Of a stretch of DNA of 64,000 nt, positions 25,277 to 35,869 are shown piece by piece (positions within the stretch are counted from its first letter, which is position 1; each line of letters opens with the position of its first letter). This DNA is from Artemia franciscana (lineage: Eukaryota; Arthropoda; Branchiopoda; Anostraca; Artemiidae), in assembly GCF_032884065.1 (NCBI RefSeq), contig NW_027062991.1, positions 24,702 to 88,701 on the forward strand. The letters are read 5' to 3'. A model generated the notes under the pieces. It did no database searches and was not told where the DNA came from. It saw only the letters and a list, made by a program, of their open reading frames with translations. Both the position numbers and the translations under genes were made by a program.

Positions 25277-25994
25277 ACGTTAGCGTAAAGAGTTTGGTAT
25301 AACGAGGAGGTAAACCCCTCATATGCGTAATAATTTTTATTCGTTTTAAGTTTTAATGCTGCTCCTTACTTTCAGTAGAAAAAACTTTTCATATTTATTT
25401 TTCCATTGCTTTTCAAATAATGCTATAAAATCCTGCGCCCCCTTCATTGAAATTATCTTTCCCCATGAGAAGTTTCTCCATGGAAATATCCTCCCACGTA
25501 CCCCCCCCCCAACTCTCCCCCTAAACAAAAAAAATCCCCCTGAAAACCCCTCTACACTTCCCAGTAACCATTACTATATGTAATTAAATAAAAAAAACAA
25601 GTTTTTTTAACGGGAAGTAAGGAGTGACATAAAAACTTAAAACGAACAGAAATTACGTCGGATATGAAAGGGCTGTTTTGATTGTGGCTCTCCGCAGATG
25701 AATAATTAAAACGAAATTTGCATATTTATTTTTTTGGCTAACTGGGTTTCTCGTACTTTTGATCGAGTGATTTTGAGAAAAAAAGGAGTGGGGGAGGAGG
25801 CCTAGTTGCCCTCTGATTTTTTGGTTACTTAAAAAGACAACTAGAACTTTTAGTTTTTTACGAATATTTATTAGTAAAAGATATACGTAACTTACAAATT
25901 AGCTTACGTAACGAATTTCTGTATTCTCATGTTTTTTTACGCATATGAAGGGATTCACCCCCTCGTCAGTACCTCGCTCTTTACACTAAAGCTT
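25277..25994 (+). repeat. Fold-back dispersed repeat, copy C
   Basis: Starts ACGTTAGCGTAAAGAGTTTG and ends CTCGCTCTTTACACTAAAGC. The middle carries the C-rich part of the long form and then a short inverted segment (25590-25670, containing AAGTAAGGAGTGAC), a sign of internal rearrangement. The conserved spacer follows. Confidence 0.72.
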
Positions 25995-26071
25995 AAATAT
26001 TGTCCCAACTTCTTAAGAATGACCCCTGAATCACAAAAGCCGTAGAATAAATAGTTGAAATTACTAAAAAT

Positions 26072-27060
26072 TCTTTAGCGAAAAGAGCGAGGTATTAGGA
26101 GGAGGTGAGCCGATCATACACGTAATAATTTTTGTTCGTTTTAAGTTTTAATGCTTCTCCTTACTTTTAGTTGAAAAAACTTTTTCATATTTATTTTTTC
26201 ATTGTTTTTTTTTAAATATGCTAGAAAATCCTGCTCTCCCTTCATGAAACTTTTCTTCCCCCATGACAAATTCCTCCAAGAAAATTTCCCCCAACATATC
26301 CCCCTCTTCTTAGCCCTCCCCCGCCCCAACCTAAAAATCCCCCAGAAAACGTCTGTACTCATCCAAATAACCATTACTATATGTAAGCACTGGTCAAAGT
26401 TTGTAATTTGTGGTCCCTCCCACGGGAACTGTGGGGGAATAAGTCTTCCCCAAAAACATAGTTATAAGGTTTTTTGACTACGTTGAATAAAATGGCTATC
26501 TCAGAATTTTGATCCGTTGACTTTGGGAAAATAGTTAGCGTGGGAGGGGGCCTAGGTGCCCTCCAATTTTTTTGGTCTCTTTAAAAGGGCACTAGAACTT
26601 TTCATTTCCGTTAGAATGAGCCCTCTCTCAAGATTGTCGGGCCACCGGGTCGATACGATTACGATCACTTCTGGGAAAAAAAAACAAAAACAAAAAAATA
26701 AACACGCATCCGTGATCTGCCTTCTGGCAAATAATACAAAATTTCACATTTTTGTAGATAGGAGCTTGAAACTTCTACAGTAGGGTTTTTTGATATGCTG
26801 AATGTGATGGTTTGATTTTCGTTAAGATTCTAAGACTTTTAGGTGTTGTTTCCCCTATTTTATAAAATAAGACAAATTTTCTCAGGCTCGTAACTTTTAA
26901 TGGGTAAGTCTAAACTTAATGAAACTTATATATTGAAAATCAGCATTAAAAATGCAACTCTTTTGATGTAACTATTGTTATAAAAATTCCATTTTTTAGA
27001 GTTCTGGTTACTAGTGAGCCAGGTCGCTCCTTACTACAGTTCGTTACCACGAACTGTTTG
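26072..27060 (+). repeat. Fold-back dispersed repeat, copy D with unique tail
   Basis: Starts CTTTAGCGAAAAGAGCGAGG and shares the long-form middle, but instead of the inverted end it runs into a longer tail (26470-27060) with GAATTTTGATCCGTTGACTT, GGCACTAGAACTTTTC and TAGGAGCTTGAAACTTCTAC. The last 25 bp hold a hairpin with 9-bp arms, ACAGTTCGT (27036-27044) and ACGAACTGT (27049-27057). The same tail recurs near 29640-29998, 62790-63125 and, inverted, 43975-44055. Confidence 0.72.
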
Positions 27061-27089
27061 AAAGATAAACCTAATTTAAGGTATTACAT

Positions 27090-28330
27090 TGAAAATATTG
27101 CTCTTTGAGTTATAAAAGACATTGAAAATCAAATCTCATTGTTTAAATTTGTTAGGCGGTAATTTAAATAACCACATAGGGGTTGAAAATTAAGAAAAAC
27201 CCTAATTCAATTTTAAACTTTAAAACCGCCAATTGCACTTATTCAATTTCCGTTAACAGCTTGCACCAAAAAAGAAGAAAAACATGGATGAAAAATCAGT
27301 AAATGAAAAGCTACAAGCAAATGGTCTCAAACAGCTTAAGAATGTATGCTTTGGAGGTGTAGATGTAGTTGACTTTGAGATGTAGAAGTTTTCGATGTGA
27401 TATAAGATGTGTTTTATTAAAAGATATAATTATTGCTCTTTGAGCAACATGAAAATATATGAAATATTGAAATATATGAAAATATGAAAATATTGCTCTT
27501 TGAGCTATAAAGAACAGTGAAAATCAAATCTTACTGCTTAAATTTGTTAGGCCATAATTTAAATAACCAGATTGGGGTTGGAAATTAAGAAAAAACCTCC
27601 AATTGCACTTATTCAATTTCTGTTAACAGCTTGCACCAAAAAAAAGAAGACAAACATGGATGAAAAATCAGTAAATGAAAAACTACAAGCAAATGGCCTC
27701 AAACAGCTTAAGAATGTATGGTTTGGACGTGTAGATGTTTTCGATTTGATATAATACGTGTTTTATTAAAAGATATAACTATTGCTCTTTGAGAAATATT
27801 AAAATATATGAAATATAGAAATATATGAAAATATGAAAATATTACTCTTTGAGCTATAAAGAACAGTCAAAATAAAATCTTACTGCTTAAATTTGTTAGG
27901 CCATAATTTAAATAACCAGATTGGGGTTGGAAATTAAGAAAAAACCCTAATTCTATCTTAACTTTGAAACCTCCAATGGTACTTATTCAATTTCTGTTAA
28001 CAGCTTGCACCAAAAAAAAAGAAGAGAAACATGGATGAAAAATCAGTAAATGAAAAACTACAAACAAATGGCCTCAAACAGCTTAAGAATGTATGCTTTG
28101 GAGTTGTAGATGTTTTCGATGTGATATAATATGTGTTTTATTAAAAGATATAATTATTGCTCTTTGAGAAATATGAAAATATATGAAATATTGAAATATA
28201 TGAAAATATGAAAATATTGCTCTTTGAGCTATAAAGAACAGTGAAAATCAAATCTTACTGCTTAAATTATTTAGGCCATAATTTAAATAACCATATTGGG
28301 GTTGAAAATTAGGAAAAACACTAATTCCAT
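27090..28330 (+). repeat. ~370-bp tandem array, 3 full units plus a fourth cut by an insertion
   Basis: The anchor ATTGCTCTTTGAG(C/T)TATA falls at 27097, 27492, 27841 and 28216 (periods 395, 349 and 375 bp). Each full unit carries TTAACAGCTTGCACCAAAAA followed by ATGGATGAAAAATCAGTAAA. In unit 1 this reads as an open exon-like peptide, APKKKK then NMDEKSVNEKLQANGLKQLK, with a pyrimidine-rich tract and AACAG in front (acceptor-like). A run of A of variable length shifts the frame in later units. Unit 4 is interrupted at 28330 and its remainder lies at 32521-32775. Confidence 0.88.
28323..28330 (+). repeat. 8-bp target-site duplication, left copy
   Basis: AATTCCAT, directly before the CAGTACTTCC end. 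It pairs with AATTCTAT at 32521-32528; the undisturbed unit at 27951 has AATTCTAT. Confidence 0.8.
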
Positions 28331-28869
28331 CAGTACTTCCACTGTCGAATCTCAAAATTCGGGGATAAGTCTTCAATTTCGGGAATTTTCGGGATTCGGG
28401 GCATTTTCGGGGGCATTTTCAAAATGAAATTTCTTTGCCAAAAATTTGGGAGCCAATATTGGTTATTGCTTCATTTTCAGGCTCAATTAGGGCTTGGGTC
28501 CGCGTATTAAATCAAGTTTTAAACAGAGTAGGTTTTAGACTTAGAGAACGGGATTGGAACCCATAGCTAAAAACGATTACTGCTGATATTACGGACAAAA
28601 CCTCAAAACTGTTTTCAAAATAAGAAAAAATAGGCTGAATTACATTCTGAAACTCTGTTGCTTTAGGTTTTATATTATCTTTGCTGCTTTACTCTCTTAG
28701 CCCGAAAACAAGACTTTTATGTCATTTATTTTCAGAAAGACGACAAAAATAAAGCATAGAAAGGCAATAATCGCAATAACACAGCAATAACAAGTACAAT
28801 GATTTCTCCAAATTAATGAATATTCTTTGGCAAGCAAACATGAACTTACACCAGGAATTTAATAAAAAA

Positions 28870-29998
28870 AATCACCTGAAAGCAAGGAGCAACATTAAAA
28901 ATTAAAACGAATAGAAACAATAACATAATAAAGGGATTGCCCCTCTGAACACCCGACTATTCACGCTGAAGTTTTTTAGTACTTAAGCTTCTCATTGTTC
29001 TGTTTAAACTACAATTATGTTTCGGGAGTCGTTCGTACAGAATTGGGACTAAATTCAAACTTAAGCGTAAAGAAAGAGAGGAAATTCCTTTCATATATGT
29101 AATATTTTTTGTTCATTTTAGTGTTGCTCCTTAGGCGTAATTTCAGACGGAAAAAAACTTTTATTTTATTTCAAATGTTTTTTTTTAATGCCAGGAAATC
29201 CAGCTCCACCTCCACGGAAAAACTATTCCTCTTCCCGGAAAAATCGTCTAGACAAATCAATACCGTTAAAAATGTATCCCAGACAATTACCCTTAACATC
29301 TCCACGCGTAAGATTGGGTTTACAAAGAAAAACTTAAAATAAATAAAAAGAATTCTGTTTAAGGATTCTAGCCAATCCCCCCAGCGTAAAAGTTACTCTC
29401 AATTCTTATCCCCGGAAATATGCTTCCCAATGGAAATTTCTCCCTGTGAGAACTCCTCAAGCAGAAAGTTCAATCCTTTACCCGAAAAAAGAATGCATAC
29501 TTCTAAATAGCAGATATTATACGTAAACAATGGGCAAATTATATATTTTCAAGACCTTTCCCCAAGTGCAGCTGTGGGAGGTCAAATTAACTCCAAAGGC
29601 AAAGTTATTGGGTCTCTCAACTATGCTGAACAAAATGGCTACGGTATCTCTAAATTTTGATCAAACGATTTAGGGGGGAAAGGCGCGGAAGGGGGCATAG
29701 TTGCTTCCCTCATGGAAAAATATATCTTCTGGGAAAGTCCGCATTTTTGCAGATAGGAGCTTTAACCCTATGCAGTTGCTTTCTCTGATACGCTGAATCT
29801 GATGGTGTTATTTTCGTTAAGGATCTTTGAGATTTTTATGGAGTGTTTTCACCTTTATTTCAAAAATAAATCAAATTTTTTCAGGCTTGTAGTCTTTGAA
29901 GAGTAACACCAGACTTACAGTATCTTATATATTCGGTACCAGCGTAATAAGTCAATCCTTTTGATATGTCTGTTGTTTTTTAGAGTTTCGGTTATTAT
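28870..29998 (+). repeat. Fold-back dispersed repeat, diverged copy E
   Basis: Starts with an inverted arm (28880-28980: AGCAAGGAGCAAC, ACGCTGAAGTTTTTTAG), then the forward arm (AACTTAAGCGTAAAGAAAGA near 29056), the CCAGGAAATCCAGCTCC middle and the shared tail (GAATCTGATGGTGTTATTTT, TAGAGTTTCGGTTATTA). Divergence from copies A-D is clear, so this is an older insertion into the hAT-like element or was carried by it. No coding. Confidence 0.65.
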
Positions 29999-31071
29999 TG
30001 AGCAGTGGCGGATCCAGGAGTTTCTTTAGGGGGGGGTGCATTATAGGCTGCTCTGATAAACTTGAGAACAAAGAAATGCCTGCAATTTAAAGGGAACCTC
30101 GGCAACTATGCGCCGTAAGTAGGTAGTGGAAATGGTCTTAATATAATCCAAACCCTGGTGAGGGTTGAAATTCTAATAAAGCTGTTGAAATTGAAATGGT
30201 ATAAAAATATTGATACAAAAATAGTAAGTTATGAAAACCATCCTGCCATAAAAAAAAATAAAAATCTGTTCACCATCTATAAAAAAATGATATTTAATAT
30301 TTTCTGCATAATTTTTGCTTTTACACTTCTGACTACTATGGCGAGTGAGTTAATCTTTTTATTGTGAAAAAAATATGATCTTGAAGCATCTTTTGGAGTC
30401 ATGCACTCTATGTGACAGTTTGTAGAGGTCAAACCATTTAGCATGTCGCCTAACATTGTAGCTTCCCTTAGTAACTATGGTAGTAATGAAGAATAGGGAA
30501 TGAGGATAAAGATACAACTTGTATATTCGTAAAAGATATATTAAATACTAGTTCTTTTAGGAATGTAACAAGAAAAACAGAATGTTTTTTTTTTTATAAT
30601 GTGACAGATTGAAATGCATAGAAAACATTTAAAACGAGGGATTAAGTACAGGCAATAAAGCATTAACTAATCACTGTTTCTTTTTAAAAATAGTGTTTTA
30701 ATAAACAGCGTCAACTTTGACGAAATCTAAAAAATTTACTAATCAAAATTCTACTTTTCATAACAACTTAGCGTATCTTCCCATGTTTTAAAGTTCGATA
30801 TATTTCACTTAAATTACAGAATTTACATTTTTATACGAAAAAGTCTATTTCTCAATTTCCACTCCCGCCATATCTATTAATTACAAAGTCGATGTATACC
30901 TCAATATTTAGATGAATGTTTGTAATGCCTAGTCCTGTCAGTCTAGAGTCATGTCAGTTTAGAGCTCTTCGTTAGTATTTCCTCTTCTATTCATCCAAAA
31001 ATATTTGAATAAAGACCAAAATCGTCAGAAAAATATGATTTCTAATGAAGATGCATGTAGGTATTTGCTTC

Positions 31072-31761
31072 AAACTAAGTATATGAGTCGAAATACTCCT
31101 TAAAAACAAATTATTAAGTGTTTGTTATTTTTGTACTTGATAGGTGTAGATTGGTGATTAAAATTCTCAGGGTTTCAAGCTGTGGTAGATTTCTAATTAT
31201 TATTCGTTTTTTAATCTTGAGATTTTTAATTTTCATTTCAAACGTTTAAAGCTCGATACGTCTGTTAAGCACAATTAAAGAAAAATTGAAATTTGACTCG
31301 GATTTAGCATTAAGCAAAAGAATTGCCCTGTAAAAAATTTGATTTATAAACAACTAATCGTTGAAATATGATTGGATGGAATGTATCAGTTTAGATAATT
31401 TTACGGACAAATATATGCAACCCTTAAACAAGAACATAACTATATTTTGTGATTGGTTGATATTGAGAAGGTGAGAAATTCTGAAGTAATATTGTAGTTG
31501 CATTCCATTTCCGTGGTTAACCCAAGTTGTATGAATTTCCACTTTTTATTAACATTTTATTAGTAAATGTTTGAAAAAAAAAATCAATGCCATTCTTCTG
31601 ATTTAAAATGAGAATTCAGAGACCCATCTATACCAGCTAGATAAAAAAAATAAGAACACATAATTATTTACCTTTTTTTATAAACAGTTTTTTGAAAATG
31701 TATTTTTCTTAAATGATTACTCCGACCTTGGAAGGAGTATTTCGACTCATGTACTTAGTTT
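31072..31761. repeat. Inverted repeat, 30-bp arms about 630 bp apart
   Basis: The arms 31072-31101 (beginning AAACTAAGTATATGAGTCGA) and 31732-31761 (beginning AAGGAGTATTTCGACTCATG) match at 29 of 30 positions when one is reversed. The interior is AT-rich and non-coding. It may mark a short element nested in the 1.66-kb extra region described for the CAGTGGCGG element; no target duplication was seen beside the arms. Confidence 0.6.
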
Positions 31762-31844
31762 TAAGTATATATTTATACGAACTTTTGTTAAAGTCCTGAA
31801 GAGTATGGCCTTTATTTTAATGTTTTAGGATGAACAGAGGAGGT

Positions 31845-32266
31845 ACAACAACAAAAGAGAGGATAATGAGGATTTTTTTTCCCAAGACAGTGAACCAACA
31901 AAACCTATTTGAATATTTCGGCCCTATATCTAAGGGCCGTCTTCAGCAAAGAAAAAATAAAAAACAATAAAACACTCACAATAAAAGTTTTCAGTTAAAA
32001 ATCCATTTGTTTTTATTTTAAAATAGCCTTGGCATCATTACTTCTTAACGAAAAGTTCAGCCAAGAACAAATGGATTTTTAACTGAGAACTTTTATTGTA
32101 AGTGTTTTATTTTTTTTTATTTTTTCTTTGCTGAAGACGGCCTTTAGATATAGGACCGAAATATTCAAATAGGTTTTGTTGGTTCACTGTCTTGGGAAAA
32201 AAGTCCTCATTATTCTCTCTTTTTGTTGTTGTATTATGGAAAGGCAGTGTGGTCTTCGTCATTATT
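31845..32266. mobile_element. 422-bp palindromic insertion with 12-bp target duplication (possible Penelope-like tail pair)
   Basis: Left arm 31845-32015 and right arm 32066-32232 are near-perfect reverse complements around a ~50-bp centre; the right side carries an unpaired tail ending GTCTTCGTCATTATT. Flanks are AACAGAGGAGGT at 31833-31844 and again at 32267-32278, a 12-bp duplication. The copy of the host element at 58325-58345 lacks the insertion and has a single GAGGAGGTGATATG. Each arm has CTGAAGACGGCC...GGCCGAAATATTC pointing outward, resembling the CUGANGA...GAAA hammerhead core. Head-to-head fragments and hammerhead-like motifs are known in Penelope-like elements; this family assignment is inference. 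Confidence 0.75.
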
Positions 32267-32360
32267 AACAGAGGAGGTGATATGTCATATAAAGCAGAGA
32301 TTTAATTAGATGAAAATAGGCAGTAAAGTGGTCACCATTTCCTCACCAAAATCCAAAACT

Positions 32361-32440
32361 TAAATTAATAATTTTAATTTAATTTAATTTAAAAAACTTA
32401 ATTTAATTTAATTTAATTTTTAATTTAAAAAACTTAAATT
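32361..32440. repeat. TTAAT-type low-complexity tract
   Basis: Runs of TTAATTTAATTTAATTT and TTAAAAAACTTAA. A simple, slippage-prone sequence at the inner edge of the hAT-like right end. Confidence 0.7.
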
Positions 32441-32520
32441 AACAATACCGAAATATTATTTCGGTATCCCGGAGAAATTTTTGGGGAAATCCCGGAAATT
32501 CGGGGAAAGTGGAAGCACTG

Positions 32521-32528
32521 AATTCTAT
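32521..32528 (+). repeat. 8-bp target-site duplication, right copy
   Basis: AATTCTAT, directly after the GGAAGCACTG end of the hAT-like element, identical to the empty site in the neighbouring tandem unit. Confidence 0.8.
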
Positions 32529-32775
32529 TTTAAACTTTAAAACCTCCAATTGCGCTTATTCAGGGTCTGTCAACAGCTTGCATCAAATAAAAAAGAAGAG
32601 AAACCTGGATGTAAAATCAGTAAAAGAAAAGCTATAAGCAAATGGCCTCAAACAGCTTAAGAATGTAAGCTTTGGAGGTGCAGATGTAGTTGATTTTGAG
32701 ATGTAGATGTTATTAATGTAGATGATTTGATGTGATGTGAGATGCGTTTGACTAAAAGATATAAACATTTTTAAT
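32529..32775 (+). repeat. Remainder of the interrupted ~370-bp tandem unit
   Basis: Continues the unit broken at 28330: TTTAAACTTTAAAACCTCC, CAACAGCTTGCATCAAATAA, then CTGGATGTAAAATCAG and AACAGCTTAAGAATGTAAGC, up to GACTAAAAGATATAAACATT. It is more diverged than units 1-3, and the exon-like reading has stops. Confidence 0.85.
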
Positions 32776-33080
32776 TACACATAATATATTCTTTCTGTCA
32801 TTCGTATGGTGAGGCCTTTCAGCCTGACTATTTGCATGATAAAAGTAGTAAAATTGTGGCACACATGTCCTTAGAAAAAGCAATTTCGGTCCGTCCAGCT
32901 CAGCAGAATTGCAGATGTGTCAGCATTTGTGTCAGCTGATCAGCAGAATCAGCAGATCAGCAGACTTTGTGTCACCTTTTCAAATTATAGATGATCCACT
33001 AATAGTTGAATCGCTTGGTAAGACCATTGTCGAACAGTCTGACTGTGCAGATGCAAAGGACTAGAAGAAGAGTCAAGACA
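32776..33080. other. Short intergenic stretch, nothing recognised
   Basis: The only feature is a small cluster of CAGCAGA and CAGCTGATCAGC repeats (32895-32970) that can form short hairpins. No frame or known repeat was seen. Confidence 0.5.
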
Positions 33081-34750
33081 GAAAGTCAATAGCTCAAGAA
33101 TAAATCAAAGTGGCAGTTAATTCCGGAAAAATTTATGTTGACCCTATTAAAAGTTAAAAGCATGGGAAAGAGTGTCAGATAACAGCGAGCAAGTCCGGTT
33201 CAACATGTTTTTGCTCCTGTCACACAATCAGCCAAGAAGAGAAAAAAGAGATTTTTGAAGCGTTCTGGACTTTGTCAAAAGAGACGAAAAAAAATTTATA
33301 TTTTAAGACTACTAAATGCCTGGCAAACAAAGAAACGAAAAAGGAAACTAGGAGAAAGAACACCCTCTTTTATTACGTGACAACCAAGAAAAAAACATAC
33401 TGGATACACAGACTTTTACTTGTCAGTGTAGGACATCGAGCAGAAACGGATTTATTTTGCATATAAAACAAAGACTTTTGATGAAGTACCCAGTCCCAAA
33501 GGAACTCCACCACCTACAAACAAAATAAATTGCTTTCAAATTGCATTTAAATGAGATCAAACATAGCTGTAGCAGCACATTGCAAGACCAACGCAAGGAC
33601 CTTAGTAGTCAAAGACCGTCGTTAATCTGATGCAATACAATACAATTACATGATAAGAAAAAAAATTCTTTTGCTGTTTTTCCTCGTGATTCATTAACAT
33701 GAAATGAAATTTGTAGTTGCACTTTAAATTCAACCGAAGTAGCCTGCTCGGGAAACTAAACTAGTAAAATTAAGATGCTTTAAATTGCATTCGTATAATT
33801 GCATTCGTTAAATTGCATTATTTTTTTTCAAAACTATAGTCTTATTACCGTTGCTGCAAAATTTCTCGTGGATATCTTGACAGCTGCTTATATTTGCGAA
33901 AAATGTATGAGCTTTAAGAGGAAAAAGGACGTCTTGATTCTGTTATAAGCGAAAGATTAAAACTTACAACCTCATAGGTAAAATAAGTTTTACGGCAAAC
34001 TCATTGGATACTATTATCAAAGTTTACAGCGCCATTTGGTCCGAGATGCAAGATGGTAGGACTGGATATGAAATCGTAAGTACTTTGGAAGTATTTCTTG
34101 ATGAATTATTTCAAACATTTCTTGATAATAGGAGTTTAATAATATGGTTAGATATATGTGTTCCGCAAAATAGAAACTCCATCATGAGCTACAATATAAA
34201 GAGCGAATTGTACAAAAATCCATAAGTTGAGAGAATCATTCTGAAATATTGTGAGTCAGGACACTCTCTTATTCAAAGAGTAGATACAATACATAGTGTT
34301 ATTGAGAGTGCGCTTAAGAACCAGGAAGTTAACTTGCCTCTAAACCTAGTCAAAAAATGTATCAACGTAGTGTCAAAATCCATATGTGACCATTAAGTTT
34401 CACAAATCACATTTTACGAATTTTCATTTTACGAAAACCTATAAAACATATTCCGAACCGTCTTTCTCAAAGGTCAAATGGCTGAAATTCCTCCCAGAAT
34501 TTCTGTAAAAAAAGAGTATGTTACAAATAGCGTTTTGTATATGATCAATGTAAAGTTGTCTAAATTGCTCCAAAGATAACCATTCAGAGAGTAAAAGGGG
34601 AAAGGTATGCCAGAGGTAAAGGTAGTTGAGAATATCGTGGTTCCAAAGCCTATCATTTGGGTCATGAACTTGACCGACGGCAAGCTTGAGGATACATTAT
34701 CTCATGCGATTCACGCCAGTTGTCGATACAAATTGCTACCAAGCCCACTG
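33081..34750 (+). pseudogene. Decayed gene of a repeated, transposon-type protein family (WxDxCxxQNxN type)
   Basis: The pieces match, in order, a protein family I know as anonymous multi-copy predicted proteins of hemipterans and crustaceans. A basic leader with NSGKIYVDPIK and GKECQ is followed by EEKKEIFEAFWTLSKETKKN at about 33230, RRKNTLFYYVTTK, then, in another frame, DIEQKRIYFAYKTKTFDEVP near 33440. Further down, 34125-34225 gives LIIWLDICVPQNRNSIMSY and 34230-34330 gives ILKYCESGHSLIQRVDTIHS. The W-D-C-QN-N block resembles what recent domain databases call DUF7869, but that name is from memory. Stops and frame changes are many. The function is unknown; the dispersal suggests a mobile element protein. 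Confidence 0.6.
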
Positions 34751-34899
34751 CTGCGCAGAGAATATTGAAGTGCCAACTTTTGTAATTATAACACCATGTG
34801 AAGTTTTTGTTATCCCCGTATCAGATTTCCAACTCTCAATGCAAAAGTAAGCCTTTATCTAGATCAATTGAAATGGCCTCATAACTGTATCATTCTCGA

Positions 34900-35860
34900 G
34901 GTTGCTCTATCACGCCCCTCTAAGCCTAATACCTCTTAACCCACCACAGCGAAACCATTATTAGCCGTTGTCCTTGTTGTCTTCACAACCAAAAAGAAAT
35001 CTAAGCTTAATTATAAAAGTAAATTGCACCTTGCTCGTTTAAATACGTGGGACAGTCCTAGGGATAAACCTTCATGGGAAAATGTAATTAATTGTGAAAA
35101 GTGTTCTCTGGAATTTGCTTGTATTTCGAGTTTACAGGATTTTCATAGTCATTATGTCTCTTTGTTTAGTGCTATTAAGAATAAATTGCTGGCAGCTTTT
35201 TTGGAGAAATTAAGACTGTTTCTACCTTACCGCATTCGAGAATCTGAAATTTGACCCGTGTCTTTTGATGATATTCAGTCTGCGCTTAAAAACGTTAAAC
35301 GGTCTCCAACAATGGATAGCGATGGGATCTGTTTTCATTACTTTTCTTATGATTGCATTGCTATTATTAGTAATTGTTACTATTCCAATCATCCTTTGCC
35401 GATTGAATTGTCCCGGATAGTTTTTTAGTGCGGTTTTTCTCCTCTATCCCGAAGCGAGGAAAAGACCTTAAAAATTTTAGTAATTATCGACCAAATACTG
35501 TTTTATATTTTTTTAGTAATTTGTTTGAGCATTTATTAATACCCAAAATTAATTCCTTGTGTGATTTCACATCTCTGCAGTTCGGGTTCTGCAAAGGGTT
35601 TAGCTGCTCCCAGGCTTTTACCTGTCTTATGAAAGATGCTATAAAGACTAAGTCCTGTATACTGTGTTACGGTTGATATTTTGGACACTTTTGATAATTT
35701 TGTGCACTCAAATGCCTTTTATTGCTTGGCTACTTCTGGGGTTAGTATGCCATCCCAAACTTCTTGAAATAGTGTCAAAAATGAGAAGTATAATATTAAA
35801 ATCGCCATTTTCGGAAACCTTGGGAAGAAAACTTATGACTCACCAGCTTGAGTAACAAGG
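34900..35860 (+). mobile_element. LINE fragment: linker and reverse transcriptase start (CR1/Jockey-like style), truncated both ends
   Basis: 34990-35254 translates to KKSKLNYKSKLHLARLNTWD and on to EKLRLFLPYRIRESEI, the region before the RT. 35265-35400 gives PLSFDDIQSALKNVKRSPTM in the same style, and 35428-35676 gives IPKRGKDLKNFSNYRPNTVL, then FEHLLIPKINSL and LQFGFCKGFSCSQAFTCLM: the NYRPI and QFGFRKG motifs of LINE reverse transcriptases. It then reads ILDTFDNFVHSNAFYCLATS, where the first catalytic D block should be (canonical AFD is TFD). It stops before the YADD motif. It is unrelated in sequence to the LINE at 17375-20760. Confidence 0.8.
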
Positions 35861-35869
35861 AAAAATACT

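Larger units (their letters stand above)
30004..32380 (+). mobile_element. Element starting CAGTGGCGGATCCAGG, hAT-type end, with internal insertions
   Basis: The start CAGTGGCGGATCCAGGAG followed by a G run is a common hAT-type terminus in animals. A second copy lies at 58141-58480 and matches through GTAGGTAGTGGAAATGGTCT (30117 onwards), then jumps to CCTTTATTTTAATGTTTT, which here lies at 31809. So about 1.66 kb (30140-31800) is extra here or deleted there. Both copies end with CAAAACTTAAATTAATAATT. The far terminal inverted repeat was not found. A 69-codon frame at 30158-30367 has no recognisable features. Confidence 0.55.
28331..32520. mobile_element. hAT-like DNA transposon, non-autonomous, 4190 bp, carrying nested insertions
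   Basis: The ends are inverted: CAGTACTTCCACT at the left and AGTGGAAGCACTG at the right, 12 of 13 matching after reversal. The CAG(T)G start is typical of hAT. Flanking 8-bp direct repeats, AATTCCAT (28323-28330) and AATTCTAT (32521-32528), match at 7 of 8, the length hAT makes. Subterminal DNA is full of TTCGGG and CCCGGAAA motifs (28365-28420 and 32440-32515). The interrupted host unit has an intact sister at 27949-27960 (CCTAATTCTATC), which serves as an empty site. No transposase frame is visible; the interior is filled by a fold-back copy (28870-29998), another element (30004-32380) and a palindrome (31845-32266). Confidence 0.82.
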
